44,957 nucleotides of DNA from K189A clade bacterium (GCA_009886205.1 QXZU01000037.1:1-44957), one strand, 5' to 3'; counted from the first letter of the stretch, positions 8,813 to 19,542 are shown. Made by a program: numbers and translations. The notes: a model not told the origin generated them from the sequence alone.

Positions 8813-11242
8813 ATGTCAGACGATACTGTAGATTTTCTTCCGGTCTTACCTTTACGAGACATGGTTGTTTACCCCCACGGCGTGCACCCCCTTTTTGTCG
8901 GTACTGCCAGTTCTATTGAAGCTTTAGATGCTGCCATGGCGGACGATAAGCAAATCTTCCTGGTGGCCAAGATAGACCCAGAGAAAACAGAGGTCGAACC
9001 CGGCGATTTATACGCCATGGGGACTGTCGCCAGTATTCTCCAATTACTCAAACTGCCCGACGGTACCGTGAAAGTTTTGGTCGAAGGGGGCCAGCGTGCA
9101 GCTGTGCAAAGTTTGGATTTCAGCGCTGGTTATATTCGCGCTGAAGTGGATGTTCGGGACGAGCCGGAAGTGGAACGCCGCGAAGCAGATGCATTGAATA
9201 AAACGCTTTTGGCTCAGTTCGAAGCGTTTGCCCAGAGCGGCAAAAAGATCCCTCAGGAAGTATTGGCATCATTATCTGGCATTGACGATCCATCACGTTT
9301 AATGGACACCATGGCAGCGCAAATGTCATTGGACATTAAAGATCGCCAAGACGTTTTAGAAGCTGTTGAAATCGGCGCTCGTACTGAGTTATTACTTGCC
9401 TTGATGGATGCGGGTCTGGCGGTTATTCAGGTCGAAAAGCAAGTCCGTGGGCGAGTCAAAAAGCAGATGGAGCAGAGCCAGCGAGATTACTATTTGAACG
9501 AGCAAATGAAAGCCATTCAAAAAGAAATGGGCGACGATTCTGCCAACGAAACGGACGAGCTGCAGAGCAAAATTGACGCGCTTGGCATGCCCGAGGAGGC
9601 AAAAGAAAAGACCCAGTCTGAACTCAACAAGCTGAAGAACATGGCGCCCATGTCCGCCGAGGCGACAGTGGTGAGAAGCTTTATTGATTGGATGGTGAGC
9701 ATCCCTTGGAGTAAGAAAAGCCGAGTGCGCAAAGACTTACAGGCGGCCCAAAAGATACTTGATGAAGATCATTTTGGTTTAACTGAAGTGAAGGAGCGGA
9801 TTGTCGAATACCTCGCGGTACAGAATCGCACGAGTCAGTCCAAAAGCCCGGTATTGTGTCTTGTCGGCCCTCCTGGCGTGGGTAAAACCAGCTTGGGAGA
9901 GAGTATTGCTCGGGCAACCAATAGAAAATTTGTGCGCATGGCATTAGGGGGCGTGCGTGATGAGGCCGAGATTAGGGGGCATAGACGCACTTACATTGGC
10001 TCTTTGCCAGGGAAAGTTATACAAAAGATGAGCAAGACAGGTGTGGTAAACCCACTGTTTTTACTCGATGAAATAGACAAAATGGGCATGGATATGCGCG
10101 GCGATCCGGCCAGTGCTTTACTGGAAGTGCTCGACCCCGAACAAAACAGCACATTTAACGACCACTATTTGGAAGTTGACTACGATCTGTCCAATGTGTT
10201 CTTTGTTTGCACTTCAAATTCAATGAATATTCCTGCGCCGCTACTAGACCGTATGGAAGTGATTCGTTTGCCTGGCTATACCGAGGACGAAAAGCTGGGT
10301 ATTGCACGCCGCTACTTGGTGCCAAAACAGATTAAAAACAATGGCTTGAAGAAGGGCGAGTTGGAGATTACTGACGCTGCCCTTGTAGACATCATTCGTT
10401 ACTACACGAGAGAAGCGGGTGTGCGTGGCTTAGAGCGAGAAATTTCTAAAGTAGCGCGCAAGGTAGTTAAAGAACAGTCTTTGGACCAGGCGAGCACCAA
10501 GAAAGCATTTCCGAAAACTGTTGTTGATCAAGCCGATCTAGAAAAATATTCTGGCGTGCACAAATTCAGTTACGGGTTGGCCGAGGAAGAAAGCCAAGTC
10601 GGCATTGTTACGGGCTTGGCGTGGACTCAAGTAGGGGGCGAGTTACTCAGTATAGAGGCTGTGTCTGTGCCGGGTAAGGGGCGTCAGATCAAGACGGGTT
10701 CGTTGGGCGATGTAATGCAGGAATCCATCCAAGCTGCCTTAACTGTAGTGCGTAGTCGCGGTCAATCTCTTGGTTTAGCCGACGATTTTCACGAAAAAAG
10801 TGATATCCATATTCACGTTCCAGAAGGGGCTACGCCGAAAGATGGTCCCAGCGCCGGCATTGGCATGTGCACCGCAATGATATCGGTGCTCACAGGTATT
10901 CCAGTAAAAGCCAACGTCGCCATGACCGGTGAAATTACTCTGCGTGGACAAGTGCTGCCTATTGGTGGCCTGAAAGAGAAACTTTTAGCCGCCCATAGAG
11001 GGGGTATTAAGCATGTGGTCATTCCTCATGAAAATGAGAAAGATTTGATCGAGATTCCTGACAATGTGAAAAGCAATTTGGAGATCCATGCGGTAAAATG
11101 GATAGACGAGGTGTTAGAAATAGCGCTGGAACGCATGCCTGAACCCAAAATCCTTCATGATGGGGCCGGTGAGGGCGCAAGTTCTGAGTCGAAAAAGGAC
11201 ACTGGAGCGGCTGAAACGCCTTCTAGCATAAGCCCGCACTAG
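8813..11242 (+). CDS. lon: ATP-dependent Lon protease
   Basis: Lon degrades misfolded and short-lived regulatory proteins in the cytosol. The order is an N-terminal substrate-binding LAN domain (about 1-205, beginning [14 protein letters not shown]), a coiled linker, an AAA+ module with Walker A GPPGVGKT (352-359) and Walker [11 protein letters not shown], and a C-terminal protease with the Ser-Lys dyad Ser680 ([10 protein letters not shown]) and Lys723 (GGLKEKLLA). Residue spacing of the dyad (43) equals E. coli Lon. Length 809 compared with 784 in E. coli; the extra residues are a Ser/Glu/Lys-rich tail. A heat-shock-like promoter precedes it. Confidence 0.98.
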   Translation: MSDDTVDFLPVLPLRDMVVYPHGVHPLFVGTASSIEALDAAMADDKQIFLVAKIDPEKTEVEPGDLYAMGTVASILQLLKLPDGTVKVLVEGGQRAAVQSLDFSAGYIRAEVDVRDEPEVERREADALNKTLLAQFEAFAQSGKKIPQEVLASLSGIDDPSRLMDTMAAQMSLDIKDRQDVLEAVEIGARTELLLALMDAGLAVIQVEKQVRGRVKKQMEQSQRDYYLNEQMKAIQKEMGDDSANETDELQSKIDALGMPEEAKEKTQSELNKLKNMAPMSAEATVVRSFIDWMVSIPWSKKSRVRKDLQAAQKILDEDHFGLTEVKERIVEYLAVQNRTSQSKSPVLCLVGPPGVGKTSLGESIARATNRKFVRMALGGVRDEAEIRGHRRTYIGSLPGKVIQKMSKTGVVNPLFLLDEIDKMGMDMRGDPASALLEVLDPEQNSTFNDHYLEVDYDLSNVFFVCTSNSMNIPAPLLDRMEVIRLPGYTEDEKLGIARRYLVPKQIKNNGLKKGELEITDAALVDIIRYYTREAGVRGLEREISKVARKVVKEQSLDQASTKKAFPKTVVDQADLEKYSGVHKFSYGLAEEESQVGIVTGLAWTQVGGELLSIEAVSVPGKGRQIKTGSLGDVMQESIQAALTVVRSRGQSLGLADDFHEKSDIHIHVPEGATPKDGPSAGIGMCTAMISVLTGIPVKANVAMTGEITLRGQVLPIGGLKEKLLAAHRGGIKHVVIPHENEKDLIEIPDNVKSNLEIHAVKWIDEVLEIALERMPEPKILHDGAGEGASSESKKDTGAAETPSSISPH

Positions 11243-11263
11243 TAAAGTCATGCGCGCATTAGC

Positions 11264-11292
11264 TTGCGCCCGACTAGCTGTGTTGGTATAAA
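11264..11292 (+). promoter_or_regulatory. Sigma-70-type promoter for hupB
   Basis: TTGCGC (11264-11269) is followed after exactly 17 bases by TATAAA (11287-11292). The -10 box is strong (5/6) and the -35 box weak (3/6). It lies about 130 bases before the hupB start, in the only sizeable gap between lon and hupB. Confidence 0.4.
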
Positions 11293-11420
11293 ACAATCGA
11301 ACCCGAGAGGGTCTTAATTAAACTGTATGCGCACAGAGAAGATATGCCGTTATGGATGTGAGTTTTGCTCCTCATCCCACCAGCTATTCGATCGACAGGC
11401 GCATTTACGAGGGGCACAGT

Positions 11421-11693
11421 ATGAACAAGAGTGAATTAGTAGATCATATATCTGAATCTGCAGATATTTCTAAAACCGCTGCAAGCAGAGCTTTAGAATC
11501 AGCATTAGAAGCAATAACCGGCTCCTTAAAGGATGGCGAATCAGTGGCACTGGTTGGTTTCGGTACTTTTTTGGTACGCGATCGCGCTGCACGCCCTGGT
11601 CGTAATCCAAAGACTGGCGAAACGATTCAAATCTCAGCAGCCAAAGTTCCTGCTTTTAAGCCGGGCAAGGCACTTAAAGACGCTTTAAACTAG
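11421..11693 (+). CDS. hupB: DNA-binding protein HU-beta
   Basis: HU is a small histone-like dimer that bends DNA and compacts the nucleoid. The 90-residue protein starts [18 protein letters not shown] and contains the family signature [20 protein letters not shown], the beta-arm that intercalates into the minor groove, ending in [14 protein letters not shown]. The open frame extends upstream to 11352, but the ATG at 11421 is preceded by GAGGGG and matches the universal HU start. Its place between lon and ppiD is the standard hupB locus. A good terminator follows directly. Confidence 0.97.
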   Translation: MNKSELVDHISESADISKTAASRALESALEAITGSLKDGESVALVGFGTFLVRDRAARPGRNPKTGETIQISAAKVPAFKPGKALKDALN

Positions 11694-11711
11694 CGGCTAC
11701 TGGGTGATTTG

Positions 11712-11739
11712 AAAGGGCGCCGATAAAGCGCCCTTTTTT
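11712..11739 (+). terminator. Intrinsic terminator after hupB
   Basis: AAAGGGCGC (11712-11720) pairs with GCGCCCTTT (11728-11736) around a 7-base loop and runs into six T residues (11734-11739). It stands 19 bases after the hupB stop codon and separates hupB from ppiD. Confidence 0.85.
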
Positions 11740-11789
11740 ATGTCCTTGTATTTTAAGTTTTCCACATTACGTTTTAAGGTTTAGCTAGC

Positions 11790-13730
11790 ATGTTGCAGCA
11801 ACTACGAGATCAAACACAATCAACCGGCTTCAAAGTTCTGGTAGTGGCCATCATACTGGTGCTGACGCTATTTGGATTTGGCGCCACCAATGTTTTCCTT
11901 GGCGGCGACCCAAAGGTGGCTCAGGTTGGTGATTTCGATATTACTGAGTCCGTGTTGAATATTGAGACGGAGCGCGAGAAACGTCGCATCCTTTCCCAAG
12001 TGGGTCCTGATTTTGACCCAAACGATATTGATCGATTACTTTTGCAGCAATCTGCATTGAGCCAACTGATCAATCGCCAAGTTTTGTATCAAACTGCTTC
12101 TGACCTAGGCATCAGCGTGTCAATGGAAGAGGTAAATAAACAACTGCTGGCTAGTCCGGTTTATCAGGTTGATGGCAAATTCAACGAAGCTGTTTATCGT
12201 TCGCAGCTGCAAATACTGGGTTATCAGCCAGTAGAATTTTTAAATGAATACGCTGGCGCTTTGAGCGCAGAGCAGTTGCGTAACGGGGTTGCAGAAGGGG
12301 TTTTAGTACCTGATTGGGAAATAGCCGAAGCTGTAAGAATTTTGGAACAACGTCGCGACTTCGCTTATTTGTCGTTGAATGTGGCTGCCTATGCTGCGGA
12401 TGCCGAGGTCTCTAATGAGGAGGTTGAGGCTCGCTATGCGGATGATCAAGCCCTCTACATGACACCGTTAACCTTGGACGTTGAATACGTGCGTTTGGCC
12501 GTAGCTGATTTGGCTGGTGGGTTAGCGCTTGAAGTAGGAGACGATGAACTGCGTGCCATGTACGAAGAGGACCGCGCGGCGGCATCCTCAGCGGACGCCA
12601 GAGACAGCGCGCATATCCTTATTCAAGTGAACGATGCTATTGATGAAACGGCAGCATTGAAGCGTATCACCGAGATTGCAGAGCGCATTAACCAAGGCGA
12701 AGATTTTGCTCAAGTGGCAAAAGAAACATCAGAAGATCTTGGCTCTGCTGAGCAGGGCGGGTCGCTCGGCTTGGCTGGTAAAGGCGTTTTTGAAGCACCT
12801 TTCGAAGAGGCGTTGTGGAACCTAACAACGATTGGTCAGGTGTCGCAACCCGTTAGAACAGCCTTTGGGTATCACTTGATCAAGCTCAACAATATCATTG
12901 TCACCGAATACCCTTCATTTGAAAATGAGTTGCCGGTGTTACGTGATCGGGTAAAAACCGAATTAGCGGAAGAACAATATTCGGACCGACTAGATCAGTT
13001 AGAACGAAGTGCTTATGACGAACGCTTTGCGTTAAGTGAGACAGCAGCAGAGCTAGACCTACCGGTTGTGCAAATGTCAGGCATTACGCAAGACTATTCT
13101 CCAACCGTTGCAGACGGCAGTGAGCCAAATGCCAGTGATCTTTTGCTCAGCAACCCCGATGTTCTTGAGGCGCTATTTAGCGAAGAGGTGTTAGCAGGTG
13201 AAAACAGTCAGATGATTCAGGTCAGTGATACCGAGTCTGTGGTTGTTAGAGTAGCGCAGCAGTACGAGCCAATGGAGATAGCCTTAGAAGAAGTCACAAA
13301 AGAGATTCAAGCCCAGTTGCGCGGTGAAAAAGGTTTAGCGGCGCTAGAAGAGGCAAAACTAGACGCTATAGCTGCATTAGCAGCGGGTACTGGTGTCAGT
13401 GAAGTGGCTTCATCTCTTGGACAGCGCTGGGTTACATTAGAAAATGTTGCCCGGGTCCGTGGGGTGGAAAATGTGCCAGTTGAAATTTTACAGGAAGCCT
13501 TCAGATTGCCTCGACCAACTGCCGGGGAAAAATCTATTGGCTCGGCAGATTACGAGCAAGGTAGTGCGCTTGTGGTGGTTACTCAGGTTACACCAGGAGA
13601 CGTTAACGCCACTACTGACACGCAACTTGAGCAGTTTCGCCAGATTGTTGGGTCTAGGGTGGAGCGTGCTGAGTTTATCGCTTTCTTCCAAGCCGCGGAA
13701 AACTCTATAGGCGTGGTTAGACCAGAGTAA
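11790..13730 (+). CDS. ppiD: Periplasmic folding chaperone PpiD (SurA_N / parvulin)
   Basis: PpiD is anchored in the inner membrane and helps newly secreted proteins fold at the Sec translocon. The N terminus is cytoplasmic (MLQQLRDQTQSTGFK), then one membrane helix (VLVVAIILVLTLFGFGA, about 16-32), an N-terminal SurA-like chaperone region, and a parvulin domain at about 265-365 with AHILIQV, GEDFAQVAKETSED, GGSLGLAGKGVF and TAFGYHLIKL. The C-terminal third is a less conserved chaperone region. Length 646 agrees with the family (about 620). Whether the parvulin domain is catalytically active cannot be judged; it is inactive in E. coli PpiD. Confidence 0.95.
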   Translation: MLQQLRDQTQSTGFKVLVVAIILVLTLFGFGATNVFLGGDPKVAQVGDFDITESVLNIETEREKRRILSQVGPDFDPNDIDRLLLQQSALSQLINRQVLYQTASDLGISVSMEEVNKQLLASPVYQVDGKFNEAVYRSQLQILGYQPVEFLNEYAGALSAEQLRNGVAEGVLVPDWEIAEAVRILEQRRDFAYLSLNVAAYAADAEVSNEEVEARYADDQALYMTPLTLDVEYVRLAVADLAGGLALEVGDDELRAMYEEDRAAASSADARDSAHILIQVNDAIDETAALKRITEIAERINQGEDFAQVAKETSEDLGSAEQGGSLGLAGKGVFEAPFEEALWNLTTIGQVSQPVRTAFGYHLIKLNNIIVTEYPSFENELPVLRDRVKTELAEEQYSDRLDQLERSAYDERFALSETAAELDLPVVQMSGITQDYSPTVADGSEPNASDLLLSNPDVLEALFSEEVLAGENSQMIQVSDTESVVVRVAQQYEPMEIALEEVTKEIQAQLRGEKGLAALEEAKLDAIAALAAGTGVSEVASSLGQRWVTLENVARVRGVENVPVEILQEAFRLPRPTAGEKSIGSADYEQGSALVVVTQVTPGDVNATTDTQLEQFRQIVGSRVERAEFIAFFQAAENSIGVVRPE

Positions 13731-13774
13731 GCGCGGAAGAACAGGGTGCAAAGACGCACCAATGCAAAAGAATA

Positions 13775-13798
13775 AGGGTCACAAATGTGGCCCTTTTT
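13775..13798 (+). terminator. Intrinsic terminator after ppiD
   Basis: AGGGTCAC (13775-13782) pairs with GTGGCCCT (13787-13794) with one G.T pair and a 4-base AAAT loop, and ends in five T residues (13794-13798). It is 44 bases past the ppiD stop and before the convergent mltD gene. Confidence 0.75.
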
Positions 13799-13901
13799 GC
13801 GTTTAGGACTTTTTGTCTAAGGGGTTTTGTCTATTCAGGGGCGTTAGGGCGTGGCCAAAACGGATTGAATGGCGTTGGAAAGAAACACGTCTCAACCGGT
13901 A

Positions 13902-15509
13902 CTATCGACCACCCACGGTGTCGATGTACAGGGTCAAATGTTGGCCAGGTTGCAGGTACTTCTTTGGATCTAAATCGTTCCAATTACTGATTGCTGGAAC
14001 GTCGATCTTGAATTTATTAGCAATTCTACTCAATGAGTCTCCGTTGCGAACGCGATAGCGTATTTTCCGCATCACCGCCGGCGGTTCATCCACCGTCAGC
14101 GCGGAAATGCTTACCTTGGCATTTGGCACGCTAATCTCTTGTCCAATGCGTAGTGTTGCTCGCCTACCAATCTCATTTTCTTTGACCAGTTCAGCAATGC
14201 TGACCTGATACTGTTTAGCGATGAGCCAAAGAGAGTCGCCGCTGCGCACCTTATGTGTGACCGATTGCGAGCTATGGGGTTTCACCACAGCCTCTTGTGA
14301 TAGTGGGACTCTTAAACCCTCGCCAATAATGATGCGGTTACTTTTGAGACCGTTGGCCTGTCGTAAAGTGGCCACATCGGTATTGTATCTCTGGGCAAGA
14401 ACGCTGAGTGTTTGCCCAGAGCGAACCTCTATATTCAACCACGCCAATCGCTCATTTTCTGGCGTCGCGGTGAGCATTTGCTGTAAAGCAAGTACTTGTG
14501 CTTCTAAAGGATCGCCTGTCGGCCCCTCACTGGACTCATCTCCCGGCAAAGCTGCAAGGGCGGTAAAGGGTAAGATCAAGCGGTGCGGTCCCTTACTGGG
14601 CGTCTGGCTGCGTTTTAGCGCAGGGTTCCATTTATAGATAGTGGCGCTGGGGACTTTGCTGATCGCGACGATTTTAGCGATATCAAATTGCCCCGGTAGG
14701 TTCAAAACAAAGAATGAGGACCGCATCTCTACATTAGGCAACGCCACCTTGTATTTGGCAGGGTCATTAACGATTGCAGCCATGGCTAAAAGCCTCGGCA
14801 CGTAGGCTCTTGTTTCTCGCGGAAGTTTTAGGGCAAAGAAATCTCTGCTGTCGCCGCGCCGGATCGCTTTAGAGACTGTGCCGCCGCCAGCATTATAGGC
14901 AGCAACAGCTAACAGCCAGTTGTCGAACCGCTTATTCAGGCGCTCTAGGTAAGTTAGCGCGGCATCTGTAGAGGCAACAATGTCCCGACGGCCGTCATAG
15001 CCTTTGTTTATTTGTAATCCGTATTGTTTGGCTGTCGGTGACATAAATTGCCACAGTCCATTGGCGCCGTAGGGTGAAAAGGCATAGGGGTCTAAGGCGC
15101 TCTCAATAATGGGCAGAAGTGCGAGTTCGGCGGGTATTTGTTGCTCTAAAACTTGCTCAAGGATGTAGGGCAAATAATTCTGCATACGGCTTTCAAGGCG
15201 CTGCCAGTATTTTGGATTTCTTTGAAACCAACGTATTTCTTGCTGCACTGAGCGCCGGTCTAATTCATGGTCCAAGGCCAAGTTTTCGCGCAACAGTGAC
15301 CATAAATCTGGGTTAAGAGTTTGCTCTTGCGGTAGCTCAGAAACGCCGTCCACAATGGTCATGGTATCAGCCACTTCAACAACCTCTATGTCCTCGATGG
15401 TCGCTACGGGTAGAGTTTTTTCCTCTGCAGGGGCGTTTGGCTCGCTGAGCTGCGTCTGGCAACCAGCCAGCATAAATACTGCCATGCAACGCCAACAGGC
15501 GCTCTTCAT
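13902..15509 (-). CDS. mltD: Membrane-bound lytic murein transglycosylase D, lipoprotein with LysM repeats
   Basis: MltD cleaves peptidoglycan glycan strands to 1,6-anhydro ends from the outer membrane. The preferred start at 15509 gives 535 residues with a lipoprotein signal (MKSACWRCMAVFMLAGC, lipobox LAGC). The SLT catalytic domain has the catalytic Glu in LLPIIESALDP, followed by GANGLWQFMSPTAKQYGL and AVAAYNAGGGTVSKAI. Three LysM glycan-binding repeats end the protein (VRSGQTLSVLAQRYN, VRSGDSLWLIAKQYQ, VRNGDSLSRIANKFK). The frame runs open to a GTG at 15602, but that would hide the signal peptide. It is divergent from a yafS-like gene as in E. coli, except that gloB is missing between them. 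Confidence 0.95.
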   Translation of the reverse strand: MKSACWRCMAVFMLAGCQTQLSEPNAPAEEKTLPVATIEDIEVVEVADTMTIVDGVSELPQEQTLNPDLWSLLRENLALDHELDRRSVQQEIRWFQRNPKYWQRLESRMQNYLPYILEQVLEQQIPAELALLPIIESALDPYAFSPYGANGLWQFMSPTAKQYGLQINKGYDGRRDIVASTDAALTYLERLNKRFDNWLLAVAAYNAGGGTVSKAIRRGDSRDFFALKLPRETRAYVPRLLAMAAIVNDPAKYKVALPNVEMRSSFFVLNLPGQFDIAKIVAISKVPSATIYKWNPALKRSQTPSKGPHRLILPFTALAALPGDESSEGPTGDPLEAQVLALQQMLTATPENERLAWLNIEVRSGQTLSVLAQRYNTDVATLRQANGLKSNRIIIGEGLRVPLSQEAVVKPHSSQSVTHKVRSGDSLWLIAKQYQVSIAELVKENEIGRRATLRIGQEISVPNAKVSISALTVDEPPAVMRKIRYRVRNGDSLSRIANKFKIDVPAISNWNDLDPKKYLQPGQHLTLYIDTVGGR

Positions 15510-15602
15510 CCAACTGCTTTTTTGTGATTTTACCAAAATGATTGTTGCTCTAGCTTTAAACGACTTAAACTGGCGGCGGATATTAACCGATGTGCTCACC
15601 AC

Positions 15603-16466
15603 ATGAACAGATTTAGTCTTACGAGGAATGATTCGAAAACTGAGCGTCTTTGGTCTAGTGCTTTAGGCGCTAAGACCTGTGCTTTGCAAATGCCCGAACT
15701 GGCACCTCTAATTAGGCGGGTACATGGCGATGTGGTGTTATGGGTTGGTGACTGCCAAGATGCTGGTGCGGCCCTTGAAGGCTGTATGATTCGGCACACG
15801 ATTTTCGCCGTGCAACACCAAGCCCGTGGTGATGCGCTAAAACAACCAATGCTACAGGTCGATTTGACCAATCTACCCTTTGCAACTGCAAGCTTAGACG
15901 GCGTGGTATTGCATCATGGTTTGGAGTTGGTCAAAGACCCTAGAGCTGCAATTAAAGAGGTGGAACGGGTATTGGCACCGGGTGGGAAATTGCTTATTTG
16001 CGGCTTTAACCCTTTCAGCCTTTATGGCCTTAGACGACTATATGCCAGAGTTTTCTCCGACCCCATGAGTGCTCACGCCCTAGTTAATCCTATGCGGTTG
16101 TTTGATTGGCTCGCGTTGCTAGATTTGCGATTAGATTGTCGACCAAAATATTTCGAGTATAGCCTGCCTATTAGTCAAAATCCGCTGGGGTGGATCAACG
16201 CGCGTCTTGGTTCCAATTCATGGTTGAAGGGCAAAATTAGCAAGGTGAGTCCTAGTTTTTCTGGCGCGAGTCACAGATTGAAAAAGCTCGCGTTATTTTC
16301 GCAATTACCCTTTGGCGGTTTACTGCTTGTAAGTGCTACTAAGCAGGCGGCCTCAGTAAATATGCAGTCGATTGATAAGCTTGCCAACAAGGCAAAACGA
16401 AGGTCTTTGCGGCCCGCAGCGCTGCATAAAATTGGCGCTAACAAAAAAACAAATATCGAGATTTAG
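15603..16466 (+). CDS. YafS-like SAM-dependent methyltransferase domain protein
   Basis: The 287-residue protein has a class I methyltransferase core. Motif I is degenerate (VVLWVGDCQDAGA), an acidic strand end follows (FAVQHQARGDALKQ), then LPFATASLDGVVLHHGLEL and RVLAPGGKLLICGFNPFSLYGLR, which are typical of the type 11 group. Its place next to rnhA and dnaQ and divergent from mltD is that of E. coli yafS, a protein of unknown substrate. The ATG has no good ribosome-binding site, so the exact start is unsure. It abuts rnhA with no gap and is probably cotranscribed with rnhA and dnaQ. Confidence 0.8.
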   Translation: MNRFSLTRNDSKTERLWSSALGAKTCALQMPELAPLIRRVHGDVVLWVGDCQDAGAALEGCMIRHTIFAVQHQARGDALKQPMLQVDLTNLPFATASLDGVVLHHGLELVKDPRAAIKEVERVLAPGGKLLICGFNPFSLYGLRRLYARVFSDPMSAHALVNPMRLFDWLALLDLRLDCRPKYFEYSLPISQNPLGWINARLGSNSWLKGKISKVSPSFSGASHRLKKLALFSQLPFGGLLLVSATKQAASVNMQSIDKLANKAKRRSLRPAALHKIGANKKTNIEI

Positions 16467-16907
16467 ATGTCCGTTGAAATATTTACTGATGGTGCCTGTA
16501 GAGGCAATCCAGGGCCCGGCGGGTGGGCGGCACTGCTGCGCAAGGGAGACACTGAAAAAATGATCTCTGGGGCGCAAGAGACCTCTACCAACAATCAGAT
16601 GGAACTCATGGCTGCTATTCAGGGGTTAGAGCAGTTGAAAAAACCTGTGCGCGTAACCCTGACTACAGACTCTCAGTACGTACGGCAGGGTATTACCCAG
16701 TGGATTGCCGGATGGAAGCGTAATGGCTGGATGACCTCGCAGAAAAAGCCGGTCAAAAATAAGGAGCTCTGGCAACGCTTAGATGCAGCAGTTGCCGAGC
16801 ACCAAGTAGAGTGGTTGTGGGTCAAGGGACACAGTGGCCACCGAGAAAATGAAATGGTGGACCAAGCGGCTAACGACGCCATAGATACAATGCAGGCAAG
16901 CGAATGA
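16467..16907 (+). CDS. rnhA: Ribonuclease HI
   Basis: RNase HI removes RNA from RNA-DNA hybrids, including R-loops and Okazaki primers. The catalytic acids are all present: Asp8 (IFTDGAC), Glu46 (NQMELMAAI), Asp68 (TTDSQYV) and the Asp in NEMVDQAAN, plus the catalytic-loop His in VKGHSGH. The basic handle with conserved tryptophans ([10 protein letters not shown]) is also seen. Length 146 compared with 155 in E. coli. Its stop overlaps the dnaQ start by four bases (ATGA), so the two are translationally coupled; in E. coli they are divergent instead. Confidence 0.98.
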   Translation: MSVEIFTDGACRGNPGPGGWAALLRKGDTEKMISGAQETSTNNQMELMAAIQGLEQLKKPVRVTLTTDSQYVRQGITQWIAGWKRNGWMTSQKKPVKNKELWQRLDAAVAEHQVEWLWVKGHSGHRENEMVDQAANDAIDTMQASE

Positions 16908-17632
16908 GACAAATAGTACTAGATACAGAAACCACCGGGTTAGAGGTGGCACTAGGGCATAAAATTATTGAGATCGGTGCCATAGAGATGATCGACCGCA
17001 AATTTACGGGTCGTCACTTTCACAAATACCTAAACCCTGAGCGAGAGATCGATGATGGTGCTAAAGAGGTCCACGGCATCACCGAGGCGTTTTTGGCCGA
17101 CAAGCCGAAGTTCGCTGATATCTGGGAAGAACTCGAGCGTTTTCTAGACGGCGCAGAATTGATTATCCACAACGCGGTTTTTGATATTTCGTTCCTTGAT
17201 AGCGAGATTCGCGCGCTTGTTCGGCAGGGCTTGGCGCCGCAACGAAAAATAGAAGATTTTTGCGGCGTGATAGATTCATTGGCCATTGCTCGGCAAAAGC
17301 ACCCAGGCCAGAAGCTCAACTTAGACGCTTTGTGCCGCCGCTACGCGGTAGATAACTCTCAGCGCCAGCTCCACGGCGCACTGTTAGATGCAGAGATTTT
17401 AGCAGACGTTTATTTATTGATGACGGGCGGTCAAACCAATCTGTTTGGTGGCGGCAACAATGCCAATGATGACCCGGCGGGTCATAACGATAACCAGATT
17501 GACCAGAGCTGGGAAATTCCGCCGCTCAAACAGATCATGGCCAGCGTTGACGACTTAGCATCCCACGAAAAGATGTTAGATCTTCTTGCTGAGCGAAGTG
17601 ATAATGGGCCTGTGTGGCGGCGCGAGCACTAG
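16904..17632 (+). CDS. dnaQ: DNA polymerase III epsilon subunit, 3'-5' proofreading exonuclease
   Basis: Epsilon proofreads for the replicative polymerase. The DnaQ exonuclease motifs are clear: ExoI with Asp7 and Glu9 ([10 protein letters not shown]), ExoII around [13 protein letters not shown] and ExoIII-epsilon [16 protein letters not shown], which carries the catalytic His and Asp. The region after about 185 is the flexible tail; it contains QTNLFGGG, which resembles the clamp-binding QxxLF box seen in epsilon, and then the polymerase-alpha-binding end. Length 242 is near the 243 of E. coli. Confidence 0.97.
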   Translation: MRQIVLDTETTGLEVALGHKIIEIGAIEMIDRKFTGRHFHKYLNPEREIDDGAKEVHGITEAFLADKPKFADIWEELERFLDGAELIIHNAVFDISFLDSEIRALVRQGLAPQRKIEDFCGVIDSLAIARQKHPGQKLNLDALCRRYAVDNSQRQLHGALLDAEILADVYLLMTGGQTNLFGGGNNANDDPAGHNDNQIDQSWEIPPLKQIMASVDDLASHEKMLDLLAERSDNGPVWRREH

Positions 17633-18033
17633 GTAAGTCTGGCATTGTTAACTTTTTAGGTTTGGAGCGATTTGCGAGAAGTTGGTGTCTTGCTGGAGCG
17701 GCGCCTAAGCTTACTTTTTTTCGTTCTTACTATTCTTAGTTAACGTTTTTGTTAAGTTACTTTGAAGTCACCTGCTTAATGCTGTTCCCAATATGTTCTC
17801 TTGTTGTTTTGCCAATTCGCGCCTCACAATGGTGAGCTAGGAGGGTTAAGTGCTATCAGAGGGGGGGAAGGACAAGAGGTCTAAGCTGGATAAACGAGAT
17901 GTGAGTCAAAGTTGCTTTAAGGCAGCGGCCTTTGCTTTACTGCCATATTGAAAAAGAACCGGGACCAACGCGAACTGTTAGCCCTTTTACTCGCTAACGA
18001 ATAAAAGGGCCACAAAACTCAGTTCAGCGTCAC
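17633..18033. other. Intergenic region between convergent dnaQ and nhaB
   Basis: No gene is apparent in this 401-base gap. A perfect 9-base inverted repeat, GCCCTTTTA (17981-17989) and TAAAAGGGC (18002-18010), lies 24 bases beyond the nhaB stop. It could end transcription of nhaB or dnaQ, but neither strand has a T run after the stem. The rest is unstructured apart from a run of seven G at about 17861. Confidence 0.5.
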
Positions 18034-19542
18034 CTACAGTAGGTAGTTAACACCCGCCCAACCAGTCACACCCATAACAATGGTATAAGGCAGTGCCATG
18101 GTGACCATTCGCATATAGCTCAGCCCGATGAGCGGAGCGATAGACGAGGTCAGCAAAAATAGGAATGCTGCTTGTCCATTTGGCGTTGCCACACTAGGAA
18201 TGTTGGTGCCGGTGTTGATGGCAATAGCAAGCAAATCAAATTGCTCCCTGCTGATCGCGCCACTATCTAAAGCCGCTTTGACTTCACCAATATAAACTGT
18301 CGCCACAAATACATTGTCACTGATGGCAGACAGCACACCGTTAGCGATGTAGAACATCCCAGGCTGCACATCTAAGGGTAAGCTCAGTACATATGCGATT
18401 ATTGGCGAAAACAGATGTTGATCGTGGATAACACCTACTATTCCAAAAAATACGACGAGTAGTGCCGTGAAGGGCAGGGCCTCTTCAAATGCGTGGCCCA
18501 ACTGGTGTTCTTCAATGACGCCATTGAATGCTGTCTGCAATACGATAATGGTCAGGCCGATAAGGCCTACCTCGGCTACATGATTAGCTAACGCCCATAT
18601 CAGAATAAGACCAGAGATCGCCTGTATTACAAGCTTCGCCTTGTCTGAGTCTGAGCGGCGTGCGCTTTCCGCTTCGTCGAAGTCTGTTAGTATAGTGCGA
18701 ACTCGCTCTGGCAGAATCGCACCGTAGCCTAGAATTTTGAATTGCTCGAGCAAGATGCAGGTCAGCAGACCAGCTGCAAGCACTGGCATGGTTACAGGTG
18801 CCATGCGCCAAAAGAACTCAGCGAAATTCCAACCGGCTTGGCTGGCAATGAGTAGGTTTTGCGGTTCGCCAACCGTAGTACAAACACCGCCCAGGGCTGT
18901 ACCCACGGCTGCGTGCATAAGCAGGTTGCGTAGAAACGCCCTAAATTCATTTAGCTCTGCCCGATATTCTAACGGAACATCGCCGTCTTCTTCGCCGTCT
19001 ACTCTGTCTTCTGGTGCCAGTTTACCGGCAGCTACCTTGTGGTAGATCGAGTAGAAGCCAACGCCCACACTGATTACAACCGCAGTTACAGTGAGCGCAT
19101 CTAAGAATGCTGATAAAAATGCTGAAATTGCACAAAACAAGAACGCAATGAGCGTTTTGGAGCGAATTGACAGAAGAATTTTGGTGAAAGTGAAGAGCAG
19201 TAGGTCTTTCATAAAATAGATGCCAGCCACCATAAATACCAATAAAAGTATTACCGGGAGGGCCAGTTCTACTTCATGATAAACGGTAGCAGGGCTCGTC
19301 ATCCCCATCACCACCGCTTCTATGGCCAGTAGTCCACCAGGCTGCAATGGGTAGCATTTTAGCGCCATAGCTAGGGTGAAAATAAACTCCAGTACCAGTA
19401 CCCAGCCTGTCAAATAGGCGTTACCCGTTAGCAGCAGTAGTAATGGGTTGAAGATCAAAAAACCAATGATGGTCAACTTGTACCATTCTGGTGCATTACC
19501 AAGAAAATTCTGAGAAAACGAACTGAGGGATAACCCTTTCAT
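18034..19542 (-). CDS. nhaB: Na+/H+ antiporter NhaB
   Basis: NhaB expels sodium in exchange for protons across the inner membrane. The 502-residue protein is mostly hydrophobic with about a dozen predicted membrane spans and starts [22 protein letters not shown], a family hallmark. Conserved stretches include [34 protein letters not shown] and [21 protein letters not shown] hydrophilic loop with charged residues sits near 185-205. The start has AAGGAG upstream. NhaB fits life in salty or alkaline surroundings. No linked regulator was seen. Confidence 0.96.
   Translation of the reverse strand: MKGLSLSSFSQNFLGNAPEWYKLTIIGFLIFNPLLLLLTGNAYLTGWVLVLEFIFTLAMALKCYPLQPGGLLAIEAVVMGMTSPATVYHEVELALPVILLLVFMVAGIYFMKDLLLFTFTKILLSIRSKTLIAFLFCAISAFLSAFLDALTVTAVVISVGVGFYSIYHKVAAGKLAPEDRVDGEEDGDVPLEYRAELNEFRAFLRNLLMHAAVGTALGGVCTTVGEPQNLLIASQAGWNFAEFFWRMAPVTMPVLAAGLLTCILLEQFKILGYGAILPERVRTILTDFDEAESARRSDSDKAKLVIQAISGLILIWALANHVAEVGLIGLTIIVLQTAFNGVIEEHQLGHAFEEALPFTALLVVFFGIVGVIHDQHLFSPIIAYVLSLPLDVQPGMFYIANGVLSAISDNVFVATVYIGEVKAALDSGAISREQFDLLAIAINTGTNIPSVATPNGQAAFLFLLTSSIAPLIGLSYMRMVTMALPYTIVMGVTGWAGVNYLL

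Noticed and set aside
13787-14058. Short plus-strand frames over the mltD 3' end
   Set aside because: They begin inside the ppiD terminator and run antisense to LysM repeats; composition is not protein-like.
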